Positions 10,830-20,990 of a stretch of 64,000 nucleotides of DNA are shown here, piece by piece; the stretch's first letter is position 1, and each line of letters opens with the position of its first letter. The DNA lies in NCBI GenBank assembly GCA_029449235.1, contig JANATG010000012.1:1240001-1304000 (forward strand), written 5' to 3'. A program made the position numbers and the translations under genes. This DNA comes from Linnemannia schmuckeri. Taxonomy: Eukaryota > Mortierellomycota > Mortierellomycetes > Mortierellales > Mortierellaceae. The notes under the pieces are model-generated. The model had not been told where the DNA came from. It searched no databases and was given only the letters and a program-made list of their open reading frames with translations.

Positions 10830-11647
10830 TCTATATGGATTTATCATTGATGATAAGCCGGCGATTAGTGTTTGATCAATGTGTATTCCGAGGGGAGGGG
10901 GTAATAAAACTGAGTTAAGCTTAGGATTCCCTCCGCGGGTCGAGCACAGAAAACCTTGTTGCACTTGGGACGACCAGAATGCATACCTGAGGGTTCCTGT
11001 GTGAATAGGAAGAGGTAAGAGTGGAATAGAAAGTGAATGATAAGGTGAAAAAAAAAAGAAAGAAAGGAACGAAATAGCGGATTTTAAAGTATTCAGCTCT
11101 CGCCCTTCTGAGTCCCTCTTTTTTATGAGCAGTTTGCTAAAGTTAGACGTGTCGGTGATCAGTTAACGCCATGTTCGCCTCATAAAAATAGCTTTCGATG
11201 TGGTCCAAAAAAAAAACCCCCCCTTCCTCCCATGTCTCAACCACAATCGTAATCAACACGAATTCATGCTTGTCGGATGCACCAGCCAAGTGCACACGTG
11301 AACGACCGCTCTTTTCGCTGCCATTCCTATCGCATGCTCTCTAACCTCCTATTCATCAACACCTCTCTTTTTTTCTTGTTCGCATTCATGATAATTGATA
11401 GATGTAGTGATCAGAAGTCGCCAGGTCTTCAATCGGTCCCTCCCGAGTCCGCTAAATATTCCGCCTGGCCGGCTTTTCAGTTCACTCAAAAGAAGCCCCA
11501 CATGGAGACTTCCCTGATGGGTTTGTTCTAATCCACCACCAACGACCAGGTTCTACAAAAAACATGGAATCAACACATTTTAATCAAATGAGGAGCTGAT
11601 GATGGAAGGATGGATTGATAGTCTCACTTGCACTTTTTCCTTTTATT

Positions 11648-11783
11648 GCTTGATCAGTAGCCAGTAGCAGTTTTATGTCTAATTACTTATGAGGAACTAA
11701 GGGATGTGATAATTAAGCCACGAAAAGTCTAACAAGTGCACACTTAGTAGCGATTATTTCACCCCATTGGCTACTGATCAAGC
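11648..11783. mobile_element. Possible short inverted-repeat (MITE-like) element
   Basis: A perfect 16-nt inverted repeat, GCTTGATCAGTAGCCA at 11648-11663 and its reverse complement at 11768-11783, encloses 104 bp of A/T-rich noncoding DNA. The total of 136 bp fits a non-autonomous MITE or a large hairpin. I see no clear target-site duplication, so mobility is only suggested. Confidence 0.4.
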
Positions 11784-11806
11784 TACTTCAGAATAAGAAA
11801 AGCAGT

Positions 11807-11809
<3 letters not shown>

Positions 11810-11848
<39 letters not shown>
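11810..11848. repeat. 39-nt T homopolymer
   Basis: Uninterrupted T run just after the inverted-repeat element and about 97 bp upstream of the ATP synthase g start codon. It could be a promoter poly(dT) tract or a remnant of a poly(A) tail in reverse orientation. Confidence 0.9.
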
Positions 11849-11944
11849 CAGTGAGGCGTTTTCAACTCAGATGGTCCGTTCTCTTTCTTCTGTTTCATGT
11901 CCCTTTCTTCATCTATTCCCAAACCCCCATTTCCACTTTCCGAC

Positions 11945-12597
11945 ATGAGTTCTGCTGTCTCAAAGATCCTTTCGACGTTGCGTGGTAATATATAAAGACA
12001 CTCGATACCTGTTGAATCAGCAAACGGTCGACATCGATAGTCATCCCCTCTCCTTCGAACTCATTCTCGCTAACAACCTCGGACGCGTCAAATCTTGCAC
12101 ATCGGATACAAAAAAACAAAGCAAGGGAATAACTGCCGAACTACAAAGATATCCACTTTCTTATCCTTTGAGACACATCTCTGGCGTCCCCTAGTTCCCT
12201 CACGAAAATACACAGCAGTTCTCTCTTCGACCCACCATGGATATGACACACAATTAATACCATTCTCACCTTACAACTAAAAAATCTTTTTGCCACAGGA
12301 CCAGTCTTGTACAATGCCAAGGTGGCAGGCCAGGTCGCCAAGCAGGTTTACATCCACGAAGGCATGGCCCCTCCCTCGGGCGCACAAATCGAGACTGCCA
12401 AGGACGCCGCATTGAAGTTCATCTGGGACGCACGCCAGGCAAAGACCTGGAGAAACATCTCAAAGACCCAGTACCTTAACGCCGGTCTTGTTGCCGCCGA
12501 GGCTTACGTCTTCTTCATGGTTGGCGAGATTGTCGGACGCAGAAGTCTTATCGGCTACAATGTCAAGAGCGCTGATAGCCACGATCACCACCACTAA
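11945..12597 (+). CDS. ATP20: Mitochondrial F1Fo ATP synthase subunit g, two exons
   Basis: Subunit g is a small inner-membrane protein of the Fo sector that stabilises ATP synthase dimers and so shapes cristae. Exons 11945-11984 and 12299-12597 encode 112 aa. The first exon gives only MSSAVSKILSTLR plus one base; the 314-nt intron starts GTAATA and ends CCACAG. The body has the family's GPVLYNAKVAGQVAKQVY segment and a C-terminal membrane helix (LNAGLVAAEAYVFFMVGEIVG) with a GxxxG-like face used in dimerisation. It ends in a short His-rich tail. The length is typical of fungal subunit g. It converges with the MIT-domain gene. Confidence 0.88.
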
Positions 12598-12714
12598 GAG
12601 AACATTTCTTCTTTTCCTCCACAGAATCTCCATTGAAAAATACAAAACCAATATGGTTGTTGAATAGGAGAGTTCAGATCAATTACGAGAGAAAATGTAT
12701 TACGCCATGATAAT

Positions 12715-15700
12715 TTAATCAGCGACCCAGGCACCGACGCGTTTAACGTATTTGCCCATGAGCTCGCCCATGTCGCGAATGACAAAGGCACAAAAGACTT
12801 GATTAAAGACGTCGCACATACGCCGTAACCGATTTAGAATTTGAATGTGGGTATGGAAGGGCGACAAGGCAGAGTAGTGTCGAATCATCGTCTCCAGAAT
12901 ATAGCTCGATTGGAACAGTCGGATAACCGCCTCTGTATATGCGGAAGTGTCCTCACTAATGAGCGTTGGCAATAATAATAAGGATAAATGTCATGGTTTT
13001 CAAATAGTCATCACCTGACAAGACGAAAGAAACAAACACAAAAAAAAAACTTACACTTTGTCGTTGCCCATTGACTTTTGGACAGACTTGGAGAAACTCT
13101 TCCACTGACTCTTGAGACCTCCGGCACTTGCATCCAAGCTGCTTCCCTTCTTGGACGATTTTTCGTGCCCAGGCATAGGTTCCTCGTTCGCCAAAAAGTC
13201 GTAGCTTCCGTTGCCATACAGACTGGCACTTCCGTACACACTCTGCGCACCATAGATACTTGCGCCGCTACCCGTCACTGGCCCTTGCATGTCGTCTGTG
13301 TAAGCCTGGTTAGTCGCCACAGTCAATGGCGCCCCGCTCTTCCCTGGTCGGTGAATAAACGACAACTTCTTGCTGAGCTTAACCTGTACTTGATGGGCAG
13401 CCGTTTCCAAGCTGTCGAGCTCCTTGAGAACCGTCATCCGTTCAATATCGCCATCCGGTCCACCGCCTGCAGCGACCAGCATATTCATCTTGGCCATCTT
13501 GGTCAAAATTGTCACCAACGTCAGACAGGCGCTAATCTTGGAGTCTGCAGCCGGCAAGCGGACCAAGGATTGATACCAAATCGCCCGTGGCACATACATC
13601 CTCTTGGTGACAAATCCTCCGCCCAACATAGACTGCTCAATCCTGCGCATCAACCAGAAACATCGAAGAGTGGGGTCCGAAGGTGGAGGCTCAGTGCTTG
13701 GAGGAGGAAGTGGCTATGTAATTTTGGAAGTGATAACAAAATTGTTAAAGAAGCTGATGAAACTCATCTTTCCGTGTTTTTTTGCTGTTGTCCAAAACAA
13801 AGCACCGCCTATCTTGTGTCACCGTCACCCATTCTCCATCGCTCATCACTGGCCTCTTTGACTTACAAACTGCATTCCTGCATATGGATCGTCCGAGATA
13901 ACTTCAAACAAAGTCATGCCGCCCATCGAAGAGGAGGGGCCAGCTCCACTCATGTTAGGACTCCACGACTTTTCTAGCGAAGGTGAGCTCGAGGCGTTGG
14001 ATACGACACTGCTCAACTTTGAGCTGCTGCTCTGGTGTTGCAAGACGTTGGGCCGTGAGACCGGCTGAGGAGAGGATGACAGAGGTGAAGAGGTTCCGAC
14101 TGCATTGTGTCCGTTAGCAGCTCCAGAAGATCCCTTCAGCGACCGAGAAGAGTCCGAATTGCGCTTTTGTGAGGATCCTTCTAGAGCGTGAAGTGAGCTG
14201 ATGGACGATGCGCCTGCTTGGAAGTTGTACATGGGTCCAGAGAGTGGGGATCGCGATGCTTGCGAGGCAGACACTTGGTGGGAAGAAAGGGTTGAAGAGT
14301 GTGAGTATGATCGCTGATGGTGCGCAGACTGCTGAGAAGATGATTGTTGTGGTGGGGTGTTTTGGGGCATGTCTACCCTTTGTCCGTCCTGCTCTGCGCC
14401 CATTGATTGCGACTGTCCAGCTTTAGTACGCATCTGCTCCAGCTGACTTCCTGTGTATGACCCTAATCAACCATAAAGAATGAGCAAAGAGTAAATATAG
14501 TGGTCCGGGAATATCAAACATCAAACAAAATACCTGTCTCCGACAGAATCAACCACTTGTTGCATTGTGTACCTTTGGATGTCACTCTATCTCGTGGATA
14601 GGGATCCTCAGAGCCATGGTCGAGCGAGGAATCGTACTTTGAATAGTCCTTCGACGACAGGTTAGGAAGCCACTCATCCGAAACAGGTTCTTCTTCATAA
14701 AACTGACTGTGAGCCCCGCCGTGTGCACTGTTGCCGTTGGTAGTGCCGTTACTGTCCTCAGGAGAGCTCTCTGAAGGTGAGAGAAAAGATTTTTGCAACG
14801 GTGAAGCACTGTGGCCAGCAGTTTGGTGGAGATGTCCTGCAGATGAGAACGTTGAAGGGACCAAGGGCGAAATCCTGCGAGTCGCATGGGCGGGCGATGC
14901 TGGAGGTGACACTGGGTTGGAAGAAGGCGTTTGAGGCAAAGGCGACCTTGGTGGTGGAGATGTGGGCAGAAAGGTTTGATGTCCAGGCATGTTGGGTGTT
15001 GTTGGGTTTGAATGCGAGGGTGTTGAAGGAGTCGATCCAGACGCTGATCCAGGAGTAGGCACAGGAGGTGGGGTCGAAGGTGGTGGGCCTAGAGCTGTCG
15101 GGGTTGGAGGAAGGGGACCCAAAGGAGCCGAATGGATGGGAACTCCTAGATGGTCTCGACTCCGAACTTTAGGCACTCCAGGGATGCGATGTTGAGAATG
15201 AAGGTGAAGCTGCTCTGTGGTGTCCACGAGTCCTCCTGTCATTCTGTGAGTCGATCCTCCTGTGTGCGAGCGAGTGTGGTGTCGAGTATGTCCGGGCGAA
15301 CCAAGTTCGCTGGCCGAGGTAGAGTCTGACCTCTGGCGTGGAGTCCTGGGCTCGGTGGGTAGGTAACTGAGTGGTGCAACAGAGGCAGGATGAAGTGGGA
15401 CAGGGATATTTTTCTTGACGCGTCGTGGAGATGGCCCTTGTGCGACCAAGTTTGGCAAGGTTGTACTATCCGAGTCGTATCCTTGTTGGTGCGACGATGA
15501 AATGGTGTTGGAGGACGTTGCAGGGGTCATTGAGGCGACGGTTGACTGACGGGGTGGTGGGGGCAAGGACTGCTGAGGGGAAGGTGGTTGAGGCAGGGCG
15601 GGGAGTGGTCCAGAAGGCGGGGATGTGGTGGGAGGGGTCGAGAGCAGATGGATCCTGAACAAGTACGAGTCATGCTAATGTGTCAATTATATCAAAGAAG

Positions 15701-16194
15701 AAAGAAGCCATGTCAATGGCTGGACGCTAGCATATATTATCATTGTTGTGTCCATGGTAATTGGCGAAATGGTAGTGGTCATGGTCTCATGGTCATGGTG
15801 ATATGTTGTTGATTCGACCTACAATCGTTCTCAGACGCTCCTGCTCGTCGAGCGATGAACTGGCATCCATGACCTTCGAGAGCAGAGTGACAGCCCGACG
15901 GTAGGCATCCAGAGCAGCGGGGATATCGAACGCATTGTCAAGCTGCACTGCAGACTGGGCCTCGAGCAGGGCCATGGTCAGCAGAGCCTTGGAGCTGGAT
16001 GATGACCGAGGACGGGTTTGATCTGGTGGCATGAGAGATGTTGATCCGCTAGGCTGGTTATTACTATTGCTGTTGTTATTGCTGTCGTGAACGTTTGATG
16101 AGATGGATTCGGCCCGTCGTCTCGAGTAGTTGTTGGAGCGAGATGATGATGCCGAGTAGGGCTCGTGGGGGTCCGTTGGACCCGATGAGGCCAT
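12715..16194 (-). CDS. MIT-domain protein, five exons
   Basis: Transcript-order exons are 16194-15823, 15674-14534, 14450-13867, 13713-13055 and 12955-12715, giving 998 aa with consistent phases. Residues about 60-124 form a MIT three-helix domain (KALLTMALLEAQSAVQLDNAF, AYRRAVTLLSKVM), which in other proteins binds ESCRT-III tails or microtubule/membrane factors. A long Pro/Ser-rich disordered linker follows. The C-terminal third is a conserved fungal region: RCFWLMRRIEQSMLGGGFVT, YVPRAIWYQSLVRLP, and a helical end (ILNRLRRMCDVFNQVF). I recall this organisation from uncharacterised ascomycete MIT proteins. ATG 16194 was chosen because upstream in-frame sequence is Ser/Phe/Leu low complexity. 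The donor of exon 2 is ambiguous: 14534, or a GTACAC site about 38 nt earlier that keeps the same frame. A role in endosomal trafficking is inferred. Confidence 0.8.
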
Positions 16195-16590
16195 GAGATG
16201 AGCGTTGGTGGTAGATGAAAAGGCTTTGCAGTGATGATGAAGGGAGTCAGAGGAGGAGGAGGAAAAGGAAGACGACGAGGAGTGTCTGACTCGAGGAGAA
16301 GGAGAATGAATGTGAGTGGGAAAGGAATTGAAGTCAAGGAGAAGAGGAGGAGTAGGAGGAGTAGGAGGATAGGAGAGAAAGAGGAAGAAGAGGCGACAAC
16401 CAGAGACTGGCAGACAAAGAAAGAAAGAGAGTCCAAAGAAAAAGAAACGAAAAAGGGCGGGAGAAGAGGGAAAAGGGGAGGTTAATAAAAAGAAAGGTGT
16501 CGAATTGAAGGAGAGGAAAAGATGGAGTAAGAAAGGGTAGGGTAGGGGGAGGGAAGGAGAGGCGGAGGAAGAGGATGAAGAGAGAAGGAT

Positions 16591-16626
16591 GACAGGACAG
16601 AACAGGACAGAACAGGACAGAACAGG
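16591..16626. repeat. 10-nt tandem repeat (AGGACAGAAC)
   Basis: About 3.5 head-to-tail copies of a ten-base unit, followed by several GAGAAAA repeats at 16640-16690. Confidence 0.8.
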
Positions 16627-16981
16627 GTGAAGAGAAAAGTAAGAAAAGAGAAAATACAAAGAGAAAAGAGAAAAGAGAAAAGAAAACGAAAGAGAAGAAG
16701 ACGAGAGCTAAAGGACAGAACAGGCAACGAGAAGAGGGGAGCCGGTGCCTGAAAAAAAGGAGGGCGCAAAAAAGAAAGAAACAAGTGTAAAGCGAGAAAA
16801 AGTCAAATAAAAACGCTCGAAGCGGATTGGCTCTCTTTTCCCATTCGGCACTCTTTCAACAACGAGGGCTCCACTCTTCTCTCACTCCACTCAACCTCCA
16901 CTCTCTCTCTCTCTCTCTCAACTCAACTCTCAACATCCAACTCAACTCCACGCTCACTCTCGTCTCCTTTTCTTCCTCCTC

Positions 16982-16985
<4 letters not shown>

Positions 16986-17055
<70 letters not shown>

Positions 17056-17063
17056 TCTCTCTC
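16986..17063. repeat. (CT)n microsatellite
   Basis: Almost pure CT dinucleotide repeat of about 78 bp with one CC interruption, in the leader or promoter of ATE1. Shorter CT runs lie at 16903-16920. Confidence 0.95.
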
Positions 17064-17837
17064 ATAATCCTTCTTCATATTCACACTTCATATTGGCTTT
17101 AGTTTTTTGTTCCCTTTCTTTAAAACCGCCTCGTTTCATAAAATAGCCTCGTTTGGTCTAGCCTTGCCTCTGTGCCGTTTTATCCATCTAGTTTTCCTTG
17201 GACTTCAACCAGCAACAAAAAATAAAAACCACTCCGACCTCCAAAAATATGCCCTTTTCTCCTATACTCTATCATCCATCCACCACTGGGCCTTTTTATC
17301 TTTTTCATATCCCCACTCTTTTTTTTTTCACTTTCACTTTTACTTTTCACTCTCCTACTCACCCATTCTTCCCATCAAACTCTAACCTTTCTCTTGCTTC
17401 AAGTGCCCGTAGGTTCCTCTTCTTAGCAAGCATTTTTTCATTGCAATGTGGCCGTGCTGATGAAATGGCAATCATGACGACGTGCCATAATTGGTGGTCG
17501 TCATGTGATCATATCCCACTTAGCCCCCTGAATGCGAAGAAGGAAGCGCTACCACCCTTTCTTCGACTTCTCCTTCTCCCCGCAACTCCCACTCCCTCCT
17601 TCGCAAACAGCAGCCAAACAACCGACTTATCACCACTACCACGTTTCTTTTCCTTCCTTCCCACCTACCTCTTTCCTTTTTTTTTCTATCCTCCTTCCTT
17701 TGACCTACACTCTCTCTTATCTCGGTTCCCACCCCCAGGACACGGACCTCTCTCTCAGTTCCAACTTGTCTCTTTTTCTCTTACTTTCTACAAAACAAAG
17801 CGAACAAAAAACAGGCAAACCTGAAACACAAAAGACC

Positions 17838-20736
17838 ATGTCCGAACAACAGCAACACCAACAGCAACCCTACAGCATTATTAAACCCGTTGGGTTCACG
17901 ATTGCCTCATGTGGCTACTGCCACAGCGACAGCTCTGCCCACGTCTACGGTGCATTCGCGTACAAGCTCACTTGCCAGGTACTATTGTTATACTTTTCTT
18001 GTCATTCCTTCCATCGCGTTCCACAACAGGAACGTAAAGGGAAAGAATGGGAAAAAAAAGTGTAGCAACGAATGACACACCTCTCTCTCAAACCCTTCTT
18101 CACCGCGCTCTTTTTCACATTTACCCTTGCGAATACAAAAAAAGAGAAGCGACGAGGAGGCTATGTTATGTGACCTGTCATTTTTTGATGTGGCCCTGGA
18201 GGAGTTCCACAGAAGTGAGCGAAAGGGGGTGGACACACCCCAATCAGCCTGGTTATGTTCGCCTCTAGCCCACTCCACTCCGCTCTACTCCTCAACGACT
18301 TGACTATCTTCAATGACCTTTACTCTCGACCCCCTTCTTTCCTTCTTTCCCCACACACGTTCACAGGCACTGACCAAAATAGCTCCTTTTATCTCTTTGT
18401 ATTGTTTTAGGACTATCAAGACCTCATCGACCACGGCTGGAGAAGGTATTTGTTTACATGTCTAGCTAAATCGTGGGAGAACGAGCCATCACACATTCTG
18501 CCCCCGCACATACCCACTTTATCCGCTCGTTCTTGCTACTGCCATTATAAAAAGCTAAAAAGGCGCACACGGAGCTAACGTTGTATCCGACTCTTCCTTT
18601 CTCGCAACCGTCCTTTTCTAGATATGGCCTCTACCTCTACAAGCCAAACCTCAGGGATAGGTAATTCACTGTTCACTTTGAACGTACCCTCCAATACCAA
18701 ATGAAGTTTGCTGCATGTGGGAAATTTCAAGAATGTGAATCGCGTCGAACGACCTGTGCTGACCTGACCTCTTTCTTGCCCTGTCTCCTATCTCCCAACA
18801 CAACACGCCATCTATCAATACCATCAACAGCTGTTGCCGACAGTATACGATTCGGTAATTATCCTATATTTCTTCCTTCATCACCAATAATTGCCTGTAT
18901 TGCTTCTACCAAACAGCCTCTCTGACAGATTCTCCATTCCTTGTAGGTTGAATGCCTCAGAGTTCAAGCCTTCAAAGGGTCAGCGACGAACGGTGGCCCG
19001 CATCAACCGGTACATGAGGAACCAGTATGTCCCTCTCAAGATCTCCAGAGAGAGCATGGTTCGCGAGGACACTAGCGCTCTGGATGAACACAGCCCCAGC
19101 CCCGAGCCATCACACGGCATAGCCCACGGTCCGCGCCGGAAATCGCTCTCTCCTCCTCTTGGCAGAATTGAAAACACCTATGCTGACTTTCTCCAGACGA
19201 TCCATGCCACAGACATGGACAAGATGGAGCCTGGATCTGACTGGAAGCGGTTCAATGTGAGTTGTATGAGCGAAAATCGGTTGGTAGTTTAACTCACAAC
19301 CAAACAGCAGAGCATATTCACCCGTCTCACATTGTTCTTTTTCATTCTGATATAGGTCGTCTTGGAGCCTGCACGCTTTACCCAGGAAAAATATGATCTT
19401 TACTGCGAGTACCAAAAGGGTATTCATCATGTTCCATCCTCCTTGCTTTCTCGCGAGTCGTTTGATAATAGTGTTGCTCGTTCTCCTCTCATTGTAAGTA
19501 CCATTTGCGGGTCGCTTGTTATTATGCGTCTTATACGAAAACATATTGTCAAGCTTGGTTGTAATGTTCAGTGGTCATTATTTTCTAGTCAGAGACCTCC
19601 AGCCAGGACGCGCCGGGCTTCAACGGATACGGCACGTACCATCAATGCTATTATGTTGACAACAAGCTGGTAGCTGTTGCTGTTCTCGACATCCTTCCTC
19701 GATGCATCTCCTCCGATTATTTTTACTACGACCCCTCCTTGTCCAGCTTGTCTCTGGGCAAGTACAGCACCTTGAGGGAGATTGCTCTTGTTCAGGACAT
19801 CAAGGCCATTCCAGGATACGAATCGATGGAGTACTACACCATGGGTCATTATGTTCACTCTGCCCCCAAGACACACTACAAGACCATGTATCACCCCTCA
19901 TTTCTCTTGGACCCTGTAAGTCATTTCGCCCATTCAAACAAAAAAAAAAATTGCATACTGTTGAGATGCCGCCATTTTCACAAAACTAGAAGCTGATCGT
20001 TCACACCATTCCTAACCATTTCGGCTTATAGGAGACTTACGACTGGATGCCTTTTGAAAAGTGCGAGCATATCCTTCAGTCTAAGCGGTACTACTCCTTC
20101 AGCGAGTCTGAACGCTTCCACCCACGCGTCAAGGGCTTATTGATCACTATGGCGGCAGAGAGAAGGGCAAGAGAGAAGTCGAGAGGCTCCAAGGGTTCCA
20201 GCCCTTCTTCCAACGACAGCGGCCATATGGAGTTGGACCCTTCCGCCGAAGCGGATGCCGAAAGACTGAGTGTACAGGACCACCCTGATCACGCGTTGAG
20301 CAGCAGCGACGAAGAGAGACACAAGAGAAAGCGGTCCGAGGAGTTCTCTCACACTCCAAAGGAGCTTATGCGTAGCGGCAAACGGCCTTCGTTGACCCCT
20401 CCTCCCTCCAGTTCACTCTTGCCACCTCCTGGCATGATGAATCCCGACGATGTCACGGACCGCGATCTCTCGCAGCTTGTTATCTTTCAAGGAGATCGTG
20501 CTTCGATGTTGACGGTAAGCACAACAATACTTTTGTTGTCTTCCGAGACTACATTAGTTACACATATGCGCATGAACTGCAAAGTGGACTTTGAGGCTGA
20601 CAGAGCTATTACGATTTGCGTCATTGTATAGGACTCTGAGTCGTTCAAGAACAACAAGGAAGTTGCCAAGGCCATGCGCGATTACTATGCCGCCATTGGG
20701 CCCGCCTTGGCTCCTCGGATGCTTATCTTTGCTTAA
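17838..20736 (+). CDS. ATE1: Arginyl-tRNA--protein transferase, nine exons
   Basis: ATE1 transfers Arg from Arg-tRNA to N-terminal Asp, Glu or oxidised Cys, making Arg/N-degrons for proteasomal destruction. Exons are 17838-17978, 18411-18445, 18622-18660, 18831-18854, 18947-19256, 19356-19493, 19589-19915, 20032-20514 and 20632-20736, giving 533 aa. The N-terminal domain has CGYC (Cys25, Cys28) and SCC (Cys73, Cys74), the cysteines reported to bind metal or an Fe-S cluster in this family. DYQDLIDHGWRR and YGLYLYKPN are family signatures. The C-terminal catalytic half shows the GNAT-like block KLVAVAVLDILPRCISSDYF and FEKCEHILQSKRYYSF. A Ser-rich insertion (about residues 400-490) precedes the C-terminus. 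Exons 2-4 are only 35, 39 and 24 nt, yet together restore the expected protein. Confidence 0.92.
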
Positions 20737-20990
20737 AACGGCAGACGATTTGATTCTCTTATTTGGCTTATTTTGCAATGCTCGACTTCACAGTGCAGTT
20801 CTTTGGGCCTGGAATAAAGATTACAAATTGCAAATGGCGCGTGTCGTTGTTGCAACAAGCATAGCTACATTATTTGTTCGGAGAAAGAGTATATATTGAC
20901 AATGAGATTGGGTCGTAGGCTGACCTCTATTAGAGTGGGTGAATCCTTGGAGACGCTTGTACTTCTGAACGAACGATATCATGGTTGCCA

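Larger units (their letters stand above)
7787..11330. repeat. Tandem segmental duplication carrying the protease genes, with three related flanks
   Basis: The protease coding blocks are direct repeats offset by 1,555 bp (8584 onward against 10139 onward). The flanks are related but diverged. Sequence starting near 7787 (CAACAACACGCAAGGC, later ACAAGCCAGC) resembles that near 9708 (CAACAACATGCAGGGC, ACAAGCCAGC) and, more weakly, near 11227 (CAACCACAATCG, CACCAGCC). The promoter-side blocks at 9418-9480 and 10986-11050 match each other, as do TTTGCTAAAGTTAGA at about 9582 and 11127. The pattern is flank-gene-flank-gene-flank, as left by unequal crossing-over. Outer limits are approximate. Confidence 0.65.
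16195..17837. other. Divergent promoter region between MIT-domain gene and ATE1, rich in simple repeats
   Basis: About 1.6 kb of strongly strand-asymmetric sequence. It is purine-rich on + from 16200 to 16800, then pyrimidine-rich to 17800, so both divergent genes have pyrimidine-rich leaders on their own coding strands. It includes the repeats at 16591 and 16986. Several long low-complexity frames run through it and I do not regard them as genes. Confidence 0.6.

Noticed and set aside
11277..11531. 84-codon frame in the third repeated flank
   Set aside because: Lies in noncoding flank shared with the protease duplication and has no recognisable features.
16482..16784. Phe/Leu/Ser-rich frames upstream of the MIT-domain gene, resembling a membrane protein
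   Set aside because: They are translations of GA-rich repeats; the conserved MIT protein starts downstream at 16194.
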